Assembly (NCBI GenBank): GCA_046732255.1 | Contig: JBKPMR010000001.1 | Coordinates: 10,167 to 74,166, forward strand | Reading direction: 5' to 3' | DNA from: DATBLE01 sp046732255 | GTDB lineage: Bacteria; Actinomycetota; Thermoleophilia; Gaiellales; Gaiellaceae | Length of the DNA stretch: 64,000 nucleotides | In this document: one piece after another, positions 1-8,448 of the stretch | Layout of the letters: each line of letters begins with the position of its first letter | How positions within the stretch are numbered: the stretch's first letter is position 1 | The notes under the pieces: generated by a model | Database searches by the model: none | What the model was told of the DNA's origin: nothing | The model's input: the letters and a program-made list of their open reading frames with translations, nothing else | Position numbers and translations under genes: made by a program

Positions 1-2779
1 CGCCACTCAGGCCCTGCACGACCCTGACGTTCGGAATGAGGTCGACTCGAGCCGGATCGTCTTTCGGCATTAGTGCGACCGCACGCGACATGAAGCTAAG
101 GGCGGCCTGCGCGTCCCGGCGGACAAACGCGCGACTGCCTGCGACCCCGAGCCGGCCCGCGGCTTCCGCGGCGAGTGCCCTGACCGCCTCGTCCACTGGA
201 CCGAGCTCCGAGCGGTAGCGGAACGCCTGCTCGAGGTGGTAGCCGATGATCTCCTCGTATCCGCTCGTGCGATCAGCGGTCCTGTGCTGGAGCCAGCGGG
301 CGAATGCCTCGTGCAGCTCCGCCCGTGTTGACTTCGGGATCGAGTCGTAGGCGGCATCACGGATCATCAGATGACGGAAACGGAAAGCCCGTTCCGAACC
401 GAAATCGGGCCGATAGGGACGAACGAGCTCCTTCCGAACGAGCTCCTGCAGATGCGCGCCGACCGACGGTCGCAGTGCTGACGGAACCAGCTCGACCACC
501 GACCCTTCGTGGAAAACCTTGCCTTCGACCGACGCCCGCTCGATCACGGTCCGTTCCTCCGGGCCGAGCTGGTCGAGCCTCGCCGCCAGGAGCGCCTGGA
601 TCGTCGGAGGCACCGGTGCGGACGCGAGTTGCTTAGTCGCCGACCATTGGCCGTTCCGGCGGACCAGCAGCCCGTCGTCGATCAACATGGAAAGCATCTC
701 CTCGACGAACAACGGGTTGCCCTCCGCTGCGTCCGCGATCCGTCCGGCCACCTCAGCTGCGATATCCGTGCCGCCAACGAGGTTCTCGATCAGCCGGCTG
801 CATTCGTCGTCCGAGAGCGGTTCGAGCAGAACCGACGTCGCGTTCACCTTTCCGCCGCTCCAGCCGCGACGGATGTCGATCAGCTCTGGCCGGGCAAGAC
901 AGACGAGCAGCACGGGTGAGTCGCGCAGAGAGTCGGCGAGATACTCGACGAGGTCGAGGAAGGTCGTTTCCGCCCAGTGGATGTCGTCGAACACCACAAC
1001 CAGCGGCTTGCCGCGCGCGAGTGACTCGAAGAGGGCCTGCGTGGCCGCGAACCCATCTCCACCTGTGCCGTCGGGCCCGGCCGTGTCGCCGAACCCGATC
1101 AGCTCGGCCACGTTTTGGACAGCGATGTCCGACTCTGGCCCATGCGCGAAAACGAGGGTCAGTTTCTGACGGACCCCGTCGGCCGAATCACCGTCGTCAA
1201 GGCCCACGGCCTCCTTCACTGCTTCTAGCAGCGGCCAGAATGTGATCCCCTCGCCGTAGGGAAGGCACCGTCCTCGGGCGACGCGCGCCTGGCCCGCGAC
1301 GTCGGCGAGGAACTCCTGCACGAGGCGCGACTTTCCGACCCCGGCGAGGCCGAGCACGGTGAAGAGCTGACAGGAGCTGTCGCCCACCGCCTGTTCGAAC
1401 GCGTCGTGCAGACGTCGACGCTCGCGCTCTCGTCCGATCATCGGCGAGGTCAGCCGGCGCGAGTGCAATGCCGTGTCGCCGGACAACGAGACCACACGCC
1501 ATGCGTCGTCGATCGGCTCCGTGATGATCGCGTCCCGTAACAGGCGACGGGTCGCTTCGTCGAGAACGATCGCGCCAGGATCGGTTGCGTGCGCCAGCTC
1601 GGGCGCCCGCGTGAGCGGCTCACCGACCGCTCCGATCCCCAGTGCCTCGCCGCCGGCGACGACCTCGCCGGTGGCGACACCCAAACGGAAGTGGAGATCG
1701 AGCGCTGAGTCTGCCTTCAACTCGGCAGCCTGGGTCAATAGGCAATCCCGCACATCTCCGGCGGCCCGTACCGCACGCAGGGCGTCGTCCTCATGCACTG
1801 CCGGAAGGCCGAAGGCGACCGTCAGTGCAGTGCCCGCCACGGTTTCAACGCTGCCGCCATGCCGCTCAACAGCTGACCGGACGAGGTGGAGCGTTCGACC
1901 GGTCACGCGTCGGAGCGACTCGGGATCGACGCTCCCGTGCCGCGCCGAAACGATCCGGACGTCGACGAAGAGGGCGGTGATCGTCTTCCGGACCTCGCGC
2001 TCGAGCGTCTCGTGCGCCGAACCGTCGTCCGCGGCATCGCGAAGATCCCGGGGCTGCGCCACCTGATCGGCCGTCCGATCGAGCTCGAGTGCTGAATCCT
2101 GGTTCAGGATTGCCTGGTGCAGCTCGCGTAGGTCGCGGCCGGGCTCGATCCCCAGCTCGTCGACAAGCGTACTGCGGGCATCCTGGTAGGCCTCAAGAGC
2201 CTCAGCCTGTCGGCCCGCGCGGTAGAGGGCGAGCATAAACTGGCCGCGGAGCCGTTCTCGCAACGGATTGTCCGCGACAAGGGCCTCGAGCTCGCCCGTC
2301 AGCTCCCCATGGCGGCCCGCGTCCAGCTCCATGTCGACGCGTTCCTCGAGGCAAGCCAAGCGCTGATCCTCCAGCCGCGCGATCTCCGCCTGCGCGAAAC
2401 CGTGGTAGGCGAAGTCGCTGAGGGGCGGCCCGCGCCAGAGCGCGAGCGCCTCCGCCAACCTTCCCTGCTCTCGCAGCCGTGCGAAGCGACAGAGATCCAG
2501 CTCGTCGTCTGCGACGCAGAGCAGGTAGCCCGGAGGCCGTGTCTCCAGCCGTTCCTTGCCAAGCAGCTTGCGAAGGCCGGACACGTAAACCTGCAGCGCC
2601 TTGTGTGCAGTCTCGGGTGGATCGCCTTCCCAGAGCGCGTCGACCAGGCGATCTTGCGACACGACCTGGTTTGCGTGCAGCAGCAGTACCGCAAGGAGGG
2701 AGCGTTGCTTGGTGCCGCCGAGGTCGAGAGGCTGTCCGTCGGAGCGGACCTCCAGCGGACCGAGAATTCGAAACTCCAT
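1..2779 (-). CDS. SARP-family regulator with cyclase-like domain and AAA ATPase (3' end outside window)
   Basis: The frame is open from an ATG at 2779 (strong GGAGG ribosome site 4 bases upstream) to the left edge, giving 926 residues without a stop. Domains in order: OmpR-like winged helix (about 1-90, start MEFRILGPLEV), bacterial transcriptional activation domain (about 95-235), a class III nucleotide cyclase homology region (about 265-430), then an AAA/NACHT-like ATPase with Walker A GLAGVGKSRL near 477 and Walker B VVVFDDIHWAE near 590. TPR repeats usual at the end of this family would lie outside. In the cyclase region the second metal-binding Asp (usually in IGDAVMAVFG) is Thr (AGTALTVAFG near 315), so cyclase activity is doubtful. 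It is divergent from the repeat-protein genes at 2943 and 3658 and probably regulates them. Confidence 0.9.
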   Translation of the reverse strand, partial: MEFRILGPLEVRSDGQPLDLGGTKQRSLLAVLLLHANQVVSQDRLVDALWEGDPPETAHKALQVYVSGLRKLLGKERLETRPPGYLLCVADDELDLCRFARLREQGRLAEALALWRGPPLSDFAYHGFAQAEIARLEDQRLACLEERVDMELDAGRHGELTGELEALVADNPLRERLRGQFMLALYRAGRQAEALEAYQDARSTLVDELGIEPGRDLRELHQAILNQDSALELDRTADQVAQPRDLRDAADDGSAHETLEREVRKTITALFVDVRIVSARHGSVDPESLRRVTGRTLHLVRSAVERHGGSVETVAGTALTVAFGLPAVHEDDALRAVRAAGDVRDCLLTQAAELKADSALDLHFRLGVATGEVVAGGEALGIGAVGEPLTRAPELAHATDPGAIVLDEATRRLLRDAIITEPIDDAWRVVSLSGDTALHSRRLTSPMIGRERERRRLHDAFEQAVGDSSCQLFTVLGLAGVGKSRLVQEFLADVAGQARVARGRCLPYGEGITFWPLLEAVKEAVGLDDGDSADGVRQKLTLVFAHGPESDIAVQNVAELIGFGDTAGPDGTGGDGFAATQALFESLARGKPLVVVFDDIHWAETTFLDLVEYLADSLRDSPVLLVCLARPELIDIRRGWSGGKVNATSVLLEPLSDDECSRLIENLVGGTDIAAEVAGRIADAAEGNPLFVEEMLSMLIDDGLLVRRNGQWSATKQLASAPVPPTIQALLAARLDQLGPEERTVIERASVEGKVFHEGSVVELVPSALRPSVGAHLQELVRKELVRPYRPDFGSERAFRFRHLMIRDAAYDSIPKSTRAELHEAFARWLQHRTADRTSGYEEIIGYHLEQAFRYRSELGPVDEAVRALAAEAAGRLGVAGSRAFVRRDAQAALSFMSRAVALMPKDDPARVDLIPNVRVVQGLSG

Positions 2780-2812
2780 GCCGCCTCCGGTTCTGTCCGG
2801 GTAGCCCGATGC

Positions 2813-2824
2813 GACGTTAACGTC
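2813..2824. promoter_or_regulatory. 12-bp perfect palindrome upstream of the SARP gene
   Basis: GACGTTAACGTC is a perfect palindrome 34-45 bases upstream of the SARP start codon, in the divergent intergenic region. It could be an operator or overlap the promoter of the regulator. Only the symmetry is seen. Confidence 0.35.
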
Positions 2825-2854
2825 TTCCGGCCTCGGCGCCTAGAGCCGCGTCCT

Positions 2855-2880
2855 TTACCGCGCGCTTACCGGCCGTTAGC
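2855..2880 (+). promoter_or_regulatory. Putative SARP operator: three direct repeats, copy 1
   Basis: TTACC (2855-2859), TTACC (2866-2870) and TTAGC (2876-2880) start 11 and 10 bases apart, that is, on one helix face. Direct repeats of about 11-bp period just upstream of the -10 region are the known binding layout of SARP activators. The same three-repeat block stands before the paralogue at 3658. Confidence 0.6.
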
Positions 2881-2942
2881 TGGACTCGTGTCTCCTAGTG
2901 CGAAAGGCCGCATCGGGCGGCTCGGCAGCAAAGGAGACGAAG

Positions 2943-3491
2943 ATGACGTCCTCCACCTCTCTCATCTGGTTCAGGCGCCTGCTCCTGCTCGGCGCGGTCG
3001 TCGCGGTCGTCGCGGCCACAGCGGCGGCGGCTTCGGGCTCGCCGAGGAACATCGCTACTCGTGACGTCTTCGAACGGTACGCAGCCGCACATCCGTACGG
3101 CTCGACTCCGGTTCCCGACGTACTGGAGCGGTACGCAGCGGCGCACCCCTACGGCGTGGGCACGCTAACGCCGGCACTGGGAACAGAGCGCATCGTCGAC
3201 GACTCATTCCGTGACCCGGCGCCGATCGTCACGCCGGTCGGCGACCGGATCGTCGACGACTCCTTCCGTGATCCGGCGCCAATCGCAACTCCGACGAGCG
3301 ACCGGATCGTCGACGACTCCTTCCGCGACGCCCCCACGGTCGTGGCTGCTCCGGCGAGCGGCAACGGCCTCGATTGGGGCGACTTCGGCATCGGGGCCGG
3401 CGCGATGCTCGGCCTCACGGTGCTGCTGACCGGACTGGGCGTAGGCGCGGTCGCCATGCGCCATCGCAGCGGGGGGCTCAAGACCTCCTGA
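2943..3491 (+). CDS. Small membrane-anchored repeat protein, paralogue 1 (unknown function)
   Basis: 182 residues from the ATG at 2943, chosen for the AAGGAG site upstream. Residues 10-30 form an N-terminal hydrophobic signal or anchor, and 148-171 a glycine/alanine-rich second membrane segment followed by a basic tail (RHR...LKTS). Between them lie two copies of a [FL]ERYAAAHPYG motif (about 43-53 and 61-71) and three copies of RIVDDSFRD (83-91, 102-110, 121-129) separated by Pro/Ala-rich linkers. I recognise no domain. The gene at 3658 is a tandem paralogue with the same anchors, motifs, upstream repeats and downstream hairpin. An envelope-exposed role is inferred; the SARP gene next door is the likely regulator. 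Confidence 0.8.
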   Translation: MTSSTSLIWFRRLLLLGAVVAVVAATAAAASGSPRNIATRDVFERYAAAHPYGSTPVPDVLERYAAAHPYGVGTLTPALGTERIVDDSFRDPAPIVTPVGDRIVDDSFRDPAPIATPTSDRIVDDSFRDAPTVVAAPASGNGLDWGDFGIGAGAMLGLTVLLTGLGVGAVAMRHRSGGLKTS

Positions 3492-3514
3492 AGACGGGTC
3501 GCCCGAGCCCGGCC

Positions 3515-3538
3515 GAACGGGCCCTTCGGGGCCCGTTC
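3515..3538 (+). terminator. Hairpin after repeat-protein gene 1
   Basis: A perfect 10-bp stem (GAACGGGCCC pairing with GGGCCCGTTC) closed by a TTCG tetraloop lies 24 bases after the stop. There is no T tract. The identical 24 bases follow paralogue 2 at 4261. Confidence 0.7.
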
Positions 3539-3569
3539 GGTCTGCACGAGGTGAGATACCAGCGGCGGC

Positions 3570-3595
3570 TTACCGCGCCTTTACTGATCGTTAAG
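3570..3595 (+). promoter_or_regulatory. Putative SARP operator: three direct repeats, copy 2
   Basis: TTACC (3570-3574), TTACT (3581-3585) and TTAAG (3591-3595) repeat the 11- and 10-base spacing seen at 2855-2880. The flanking promoter region is also alike in both copies (CTCGT about 10 bases further on). Confidence 0.6.
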
Positions 3596-3657
3596 CGGCC
3601 TCTCGTCTTGGTGGTCAAAGGGCAGCGCGAAGCGGCCCAGGGCGACAGGAGGCGAAG

Positions 3658-4242
3658 ATGAAACGCTCCAACTACCTCAACTGGTTCAGGCGATTGGTGG
3701 TTCTCGGGGCGGTCGTGGCCGGTGTGACGGCGTCGTCGGCCGCAGCCATTCCAATGCTCGATCCCCAGGACACCCCGTCGACGTCGGCGACTAGCCATAC
3801 GACCGCGCTGGGGCTCCGCGCCGACGGCCTGCGCTGGCAGGCGATCGCGAAGGCGTACCAGGAGAGCCGGCAGGCACCGGTTCCCGACGTGTTCGAGCGC
3901 TACGCCACGGCGCATCCCTATGGCGCGGCCGCGCCTTCGCCGCAGCGCCGCGGCATGGGCGACTTCAACCAGGTCACGCCGGCGCTCGGAACCGAGCGCA
4001 TCGTCGACGACTCCTTCCGCGATCCGGCCCCGATCGTGACCCCGCCCGGCGAGCGGATCGTCGACGACTCCTTCCGCGACTCCCCCGCCGTCGTGGCCTC
4101 GCCGACCGGCGGCAACGGCCTCGACTGGGCGGACTTCGGCATCGGCGCCGGGGCGATGCTCGGCCTCGCGCTCCTCGTGAGCGGACTCGGCGTGGGCGCC
4201 GTCGCCATGCGTCACCGGACGGGCAATCTCAAGACCTCCTGA
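3658..4242 (+). CDS. Small membrane-anchored repeat protein, paralogue 2 (unknown function)
   Basis: 194 residues from the ATG at 3658 with an AGGAGGCGAAG ribosome site. N-terminal hydrophobic segment 13-30, an extra insert containing LGLRADGLRWQAIAKAY (51-67), one FERYATAHPYG motif (79-89), two RIVDDSFRD motifs (114-122, 133-141), and a C-terminal membrane segment (160-183) ending LKTS as in paralogue 1. Unit number differs from paralogue 1 (one against two of the first motif, two against three of the second), so the repeats have expanded or contracted since duplication. Function unknown; likely co-regulated with paralogue 1. Confidence 0.8.
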   Translation: MKRSNYLNWFRRLVVLGAVVAGVTASSAAAIPMLDPQDTPSTSATSHTTALGLRADGLRWQAIAKAYQESRQAPVPDVFERYATAHPYGAAAPSPQRRGMGDFNQVTPALGTERIVDDSFRDPAPIVTPPGERIVDDSFRDSPAVVASPTGGNGLDWADFGIGAGAMLGLALLVSGLGVGAVAMRHRTGNLKTS

Positions 4243-4260
4243 GGGAGGGGTCGCCCGAGC

Positions 4261-4284
4261 GAACGGGCCCTTCGGGGCCCGTTC
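4261..4284 (+). terminator. Hairpin after repeat-protein gene 2
   Basis: Identical to 3515-3538: 10-bp GC-rich stem with TTCG loop, 19 bases after the stop. The whole promoter-gene-terminator unit therefore seems to have been duplicated. Confidence 0.7.
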
Positions 4285-4322
4285 GTCGTGCGTGGGACGC
4301 AAGCGGCACGTAGGGTTCCGGC

Positions 4323-5816
4323 GTGAGCGAGGAGAGGTACGCCGAGCTCCGCGACTACCTCGCCGAGGTCTGGGATCTCGTGAAGGTCGGCGGACTCGCG
4401 GGCTGGGACCAGCAGACTATGATGCCGCCGCAGGGCGCGGGCGTTCGGGCGCGACAGCTGGCAACCGTCTCGAAGCTCGTGCACGAGCGCGTCGTCTCGG
4501 ACCGGCTCGGCGAGCTGCTCGAGGAGCTCCGGCCGTACGAGGAGTCGCTCGACTTCGAGTCGGACGAGGCGAGCCTGATCCGCACCACGCGCCGCGACCG
4601 CGACAAGGAGCTGCGCGTTCCGTCCGAGCTTCGCGAGCAGCAGACGCGCGCGGGATCAGAGGCTTTCCCGGTCTGGGTGGAGGCAAGGCGTACCAACGAC
4701 TTCGAACTGTTCCGGCCGTACCTCGAGCGCAACGTCGCCCTCCGCCGGGAGTACGCAGCCTGCTTCGAGGTCGACGAGCCGTACGACGCGCTGCTCGACG
4801 ACTTCGAACAGGGGATGAAGACGGCGGAAGTGCGCGAGGTGTTCGGGCGCCTGCGGGAGGGGCTCGTGCCGCTGGTCGCCGAGGCCTCGACCCAGGACAT
4901 CGACGACTCGTGCCTGCACGGCCACTTCCCGCTCGAGACGCAGAAGGAGATGCAGCGCGTGCTCCTCTCCCGGTACGGGTTCCGCGACGGGACCTGGCGG
5001 ATCGACCCGGTGGAGCACCCGTTCGCGACCTCGTTCGGCACCTCGGACATCCGGATGACGACGTACTACCCGGAGAGCGAGATGCGCGGGATCTTCGCGG
5101 CCATGCACGAGGGCGGCCACGCGATCTACGAGCACAACGTCGATCCCGCGCTCGAGCGGACGCCGCTCTGCCGCGGCACGTCGCTCGCGCTGCACGAGTC
5201 GCAGAGCCGCATGTTCGAGAACCTCGTCGGCCGCAGCATCCAGTGGTGGCGCTGGGCCTACCCGGAGCTTCAGCGCCTCTTCCCGGACCAGTACGAAGGC
5301 GTTGAGCTGGAGACGTTCCACCGGGCGATCAACAAGGTGCAGCCGTCGCTGATCCGGATCGAGGCGGACGAGGCCACCTACAGCCTCCACATCATCCTGC
5401 GCTTCGAGCTGGAGCAGGAGCTGATCGCAGGCGCGGTCGACCTGGTCGACCTCCCGGCCGTCTGGAACGAACGGATGAAGGAGTACCTCGGCGTGGAGGT
5501 ACCAAGTGACTCTCGCGGCGTCCTCCAGGACGTCCACTGGTCGCGCGGGACGATCGGCTACTTCCCCACGTACGCGCTCGGGAACGTGATCTCGGTGCAG
5601 ATCTGGGAGAAGGTCCTCGACGACGTGCCCGACCTCTACGAGCACATCGAGCGTGGCGATCTCGAGCCGCTGACGGCTTGGTTACGCGAAAAGCTGTGGC
5701 GCCATGGGCGCAAGTTCCCGCCGCAGGAGACGCTCGAGCGCGTCGTCGGCGGCGGGCTCGACCCCGAGCCGTACCTGCGCTACCTGAACGAGAAGCTCGG
5801 CGTCCTGGCCTCCTAG
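4323..5816 (+). CDS. M32-family metallocarboxypeptidase (carboxypeptidase Taq)
   Basis: 497 residues from a GTG start, the normal length for thermostable carboxypeptidase 1. The zinc signature HEGGH is at 262-266, followed by the M32-typical HESQSR stretch near 291 and the GTIGYFPTYALGN block near the C-terminus. It removes C-terminal residues from peptides in the cytoplasm and is alpha-helical with no signal peptide. It stands alone between the hairpin at 4261 and a small hypothetical gene. Confidence 0.93.
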   Translation: MSEERYAELRDYLAEVWDLVKVGGLAGWDQQTMMPPQGAGVRARQLATVSKLVHERVVSDRLGELLEELRPYEESLDFESDEASLIRTTRRDRDKELRVPSELREQQTRAGSEAFPVWVEARRTNDFELFRPYLERNVALRREYAACFEVDEPYDALLDDFEQGMKTAEVREVFGRLREGLVPLVAEASTQDIDDSCLHGHFPLETQKEMQRVLLSRYGFRDGTWRIDPVEHPFATSFGTSDIRMTTYYPESEMRGIFAAMHEGGHAIYEHNVDPALERTPLCRGTSLALHESQSRMFENLVGRSIQWWRWAYPELQRLFPDQYEGVELETFHRAINKVQPSLIRIEADEATYSLHIILRFELEQELIAGAVDLVDLPAVWNERMKEYLGVEVPSDSRGVLQDVHWSRGTIGYFPTYALGNVISVQIWEKVLDDVPDLYEHIERGDLEPLTAWLREKLWRHGRKFPPQETLERVVGGGLDPEPYLRYLNEKLGVLAS

Positions 5817-5895
5817 CGGTCGCGTGCGCGCGCCTTAACGAAAATTTTTCCGCTTCCTCCTTCCCAGGGCATAGCCCCTGTGGCACTGTGAGTCT

Positions 5896-6099
5896 GTGGA
5901 GACGCTCGAACGGGAGATGCGGGAGCTCGACCATCGCCTCGGCGACGGGTTCGAAGTCAGGCTGCTCTGGGCCGAGGACGACGGCACGTTGAAGGTCGTC
6001 GTCGACGACTGGCGCACCGACGAGCACTTCGAGATTCCGGCGCGCGCCGACAACGCGCTCGACGTCTTTCGCCACCCGTTCGCGTACCGCGCGGACTAG
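5896..6099 (+). CDS. Small hypothetical protein (67 aa)
   Basis: GTG start at 5896. The acidic product has a predicted N-terminal helix (METLEREMRELDHRLG) followed by an alternating stretch that could be beta strands, and ends HPFAYRAD. No recognised family, no membrane segment, and no clear ribosome site. The 79-base gap before it holds an AT-rich inverted block (GAAAATTTTTC, 5839-5849) that may belong to its promoter or to termination of the carboxypeptidase gene. Support is codon usage like its neighbours and a clean intergenic position. Confidence 0.55.
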   Translation: METLEREMRELDHRLGDGFEVRLLWAEDDGTLKVVVDDWRTDEHFEIPARADNALDVFRHPFAYRAD

Positions 6100-6129
6100 C
6101 TTCTCGACCCCGGTGTAACCTCGCCGGAC

Positions 6130-6873
6130 ATGGCGGTGCGCTTCGTCGCGGTCGGCGAGCTGCTCGTCGACGTGATCGCCGCGGGCGCCGGCCACGGCGC
6201 CCGCATCCGCGTCCGCCCCGCCGGCTCGGCCTTCAACGCCGCAGTCGCCGCCGCAGCCGCCGGCGCCGAGGCGGCCGTGATCGGCACGGTGGGCGACGAC
6301 GCGGCCGGGAGGATGGTGCTCGCGGAACTGGCCGACCGCGGCGTCCGGGCGGAGGTGACGCTCGCACCCGGCTCGACCGGAACGTTCCTGCTCGTCGACG
6401 GCGAGGTCCGCGTCGACCGCGGAGTCGGCCATGACCTCGTCCTCCCCGAACGCGTCGAGGCCGACGTCGTCCTCGTGTCGGGCCATGTGCCCGAAGCCGG
6501 TGCTGTGCTCGAGCGGGCGGATGCGACCTGGGTCGCCCTCGACGCCGCCCGGCTGTCGCACCTTCCGCCCGGCGGGAACGCAGTCGTCGCCAACGAGGAG
6601 GCGGCGCATCGGCTCACCGGCCGGGCGGCCGACGACGCTCTGCCCGCCCTGGCCGAGGGCAGGCGGCTTGCGTGCGTGACGCTGGGCGCCCACGGCGCGA
6701 TCGCCTCGCTCGCAGGCAACGTCGAGCGCATCGAGCCCGAGGTTGTGGCCGCAGACGCGCCGGGCTCCGGCGACGCCTTCGCCGCGACGCTCCTCGTCGC
6801 ACTGGCGCAGGGCGACGACCTGGCGAGCGCGCTGTCCCGCGCCGCGCGGGCCGCTCTAGACTCGCTCGCGTGA
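6130..6873 (+). CDS. PfkB-family carbohydrate kinase
   Basis: 247 residues, short for the ribokinase/PfkB family (usually about 300). N-terminal VAVGELLVDVIA and the RPAGSAFNAAVAAAAAGAE glycine-rich region correspond to the first PfkB signature. The C-terminal signature DAPGSGDAF (about 209-217) carries the catalytic Asp and the anion hole. It would phosphorylate a sugar or nucleoside with ATP; the substrate cannot be told. The stop overlaps the start of the following ligase gene by 4 bases (GTGA), so the two are translationally coupled. Confidence 0.85.
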   Translation: MAVRFVAVGELLVDVIAAGAGHGARIRVRPAGSAFNAAVAAAAAGAEAAVIGTVGDDAAGRMVLAELADRGVRAEVTLAPGSTGTFLLVDGEVRVDRGVGHDLVLPERVEADVVLVSGHVPEAGAVLERADATWVALDAARLSHLPPGGNAVVANEEAAHRLTGRAADDALPALAEGRRLACVTLGAHGAIASLAGNVERIEPEVVAADAPGSGDAFAATLLVALAQGDDLASALSRAARAALDSLA

Positions 6874-8255
6874 ACCTGGCGCTCAGCCTCCTCAACGCGG
6901 CCGAGCGGACGCCGCGCGCCGAGGCGGTCGTCGAGGGCGAAACGCGCTTGTCCTACAAGAAGCTGCGCAAGCGCGCGGCGCGGCTCGCGACCGGTCTCGA
7001 GCGCGAAGGGCTGCGCCGCGGCGGGCGGCTCGGCGCAGTCGTTCGCTGCCGCAGCGAAAGCGTCCAGCTCTACTGGGCGTGCCAGTGGCTCGGTGCGACG
7101 TTCGTCCCGCTCTCGCCCCGGGCGTCGGCCTCCGACCTCGCGTACTGCCGCGAGGACTCGGGCGCGACGCTCTTTCTCGACGCCGACGTCGAACTCCGGC
7201 CGCTCCTCGGCGAGCCGCACCCGGGCGCCCTCGACGCCGACGAGCGCGACGAGAGCCTGATGCTCTACACATCCGGGACGACCGGGCGGCCGAAGGGCGT
7301 TCCCCGCTCCCACCGCGCCGATCGCGCCGGCGGGCTCTCCCAGGTCGTCCACCAGGGCACGCGTTGGGGCGACCGCACGCTCGGGGCGATGCCGCTCTAC
7401 CACACGATGGGCATGCACTCCCTGCTCGCGATGCATCTCGTCGGCGGTTGCTACGTCTGCCAGCCCGAGTGGGATGCCGAGACGGCGCTGGGGCTGATCG
7501 AGCGCGAGCGGATCAGCTCGCTCTACCTCGCGCCGACGCTCTTCCACGACCTGGTCACGCATCCTCGCCGCGGCGACTTCGACCTGACCTCGGTGGAGAC
7601 GGTCGCGTACGCCGGGGCGGCGATGACGAGCACGCTCGTCGAACAGTGCGTCGATGCCTTCTCGCCCCGGCTCTTCGTCAACCACTACGGCTCCACCGAG
7701 ATCTACACGTACTCGATCCACCGCGACCAGGCGGCCAAGCCGGGCTGTGCCGGCCGGCCCGCCCTCAACGCGCGGCTTCGCCTCGGCGACGACGACGAGA
7801 TCCTCTGCCACATGTCCTCTGACGAGGCGTTCACCGGCTACTGGCACCGGCCGGACGCCGACGCCAAGGCGATCCGCGACGGCTGGTACCACACGGGCGA
7901 CGTGGGCCGCCTCGACGAGGACGGCGACCTCTGGCTGGAGGGTCGCCTGGACGACATGATCGTCTCCGGCGGCGAGAACATCCATCCGCTCGAGGTCGAG
8001 GACGTGCTCGCTCGGCATCCGCGCGTCCGCGAGGTGGCGGTCGTCGGCGCGCCGGACGAGCGGCTCGGCAGCCACGTCGTCGCAGTCGTGGTCGCGGAGA
8101 AGGTGACCGCGGAGGAGCTCGACTCCCACTGCCTCGCCTCGGAGACGCTCGCCCGCTTCAAGCGCCCGCGCGAGTATCGCTTCGTCGCCGAGCTCCCGAA
8201 GAGCCCGTCTGGGAAGATCCTGCGCAGGATGCTGCGCGACGAGGCAACGCCGTGA
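6870..8255 (+). CDS. AMP-dependent acyl-CoA synthetase/ligase
   Basis: 461 residues from the GTG at 6870, which overlaps the PfkB stop; the frame is open further upstream but the conserved N-terminus begins here (LSLLNAAERTPRAEAV). The AMP/ATP loop MLYTSGTTGRPKG lies near 131. NHYGSTEIY, the YHTGDVG and GRLDDMIVSGGENI motifs, and the C-terminal lysine region (PKSPSGKILR) are all present, so both domains of an adenylate-forming enzyme are complete. It activates a carboxylic acid to its CoA thioester; the chain type is not evident. Confidence 0.88.
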   Translation: MNLALSLLNAAERTPRAEAVVEGETRLSYKKLRKRAARLATGLEREGLRRGGRLGAVVRCRSESVQLYWACQWLGATFVPLSPRASASDLAYCREDSGATLFLDADVELRPLLGEPHPGALDADERDESLMLYTSGTTGRPKGVPRSHRADRAGGLSQVVHQGTRWGDRTLGAMPLYHTMGMHSLLAMHLVGGCYVCQPEWDAETALGLIERERISSLYLAPTLFHDLVTHPRRGDFDLTSVETVAYAGAAMTSTLVEQCVDAFSPRLFVNHYGSTEIYTYSIHRDQAAKPGCAGRPALNARLRLGDDDEILCHMSSDEAFTGYWHRPDADAKAIRDGWYHTGDVGRLDEDGDLWLEGRLDDMIVSGGENIHPLEVEDVLARHPRVREVAVVGAPDERLGSHVVAVVVAEKVTAEELDSHCLASETLARFKRPREYRFVAELPKSPSGKILRRMLRDEATP

Positions 8256-8262
8256 GCCGCTC

Positions 8263-8287
8263 GGTCCAAGGGACAGTCCACTGGACC
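8263..8287. repeat. GGGACAGTCC-type palindrome (REP family member)
   Basis: A 25-base imperfect palindrome in the 193-base gap after the ligase gene: GGTCCA arms around a GGAC-A-GTCC core. It pairs with the related palindrome at 8411, the two-element layout of REP/BIME units. Confidence 0.6.
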
Positions 8288-8410
8288 CGGCCGAAGTCGA
8301 CCAGAACCCGGTCCGGACGAGCCGAGCCCCGCCTGCCGCCCTGGGCCCCACTGGACGATCCTTCCACCGCTTTCGGCCGTGTCGATCTGTGGACGACGCG
8401 TGACACCCGC

Positions 8411-8433
8411 GTCACAGGGACTGTCCCTTTGAC
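8411..8433. repeat. AGGGACTGTCCCT palindrome (REP family member)
   Basis: GTCA arms (8411-8414 and 8430-8433) around AGGGAC-T-GTCCCT centred at 8422, ending 15 bases before the start codon of the enoyl-CoA hydratase gene. The core is shared with 16213, 16336, 39081, 47359 and 47913. Confidence 0.7.
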
Positions 8434-8448
8434 ACGTCCAGGGCAGCC

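Noticed and set aside
2299..3064. A plus-strand frame of 251 codons across the SARP start and the divergent gap
   Set aside because: It runs antisense to the winged-helix/BTAD coding region and through the operator, with no start signal.
6096..8351. A 751-codon open frame on the minus strand opposite the PfkB and acyl-CoA ligase genes
   Set aside because: It is the GC-rich antisense shadow of two genes with complete motifs; its translation is Arg/Ala-rich without any family pattern.
8263..8433. A CRISPR-like array or attachment site formed by the repeated GGGACAGTCC palindromes
   Set aside because: Only two copies occur per site and they are palindromes in opposite orientation, with no regular spacers, cas genes or integrase; REP/BIME fits better.
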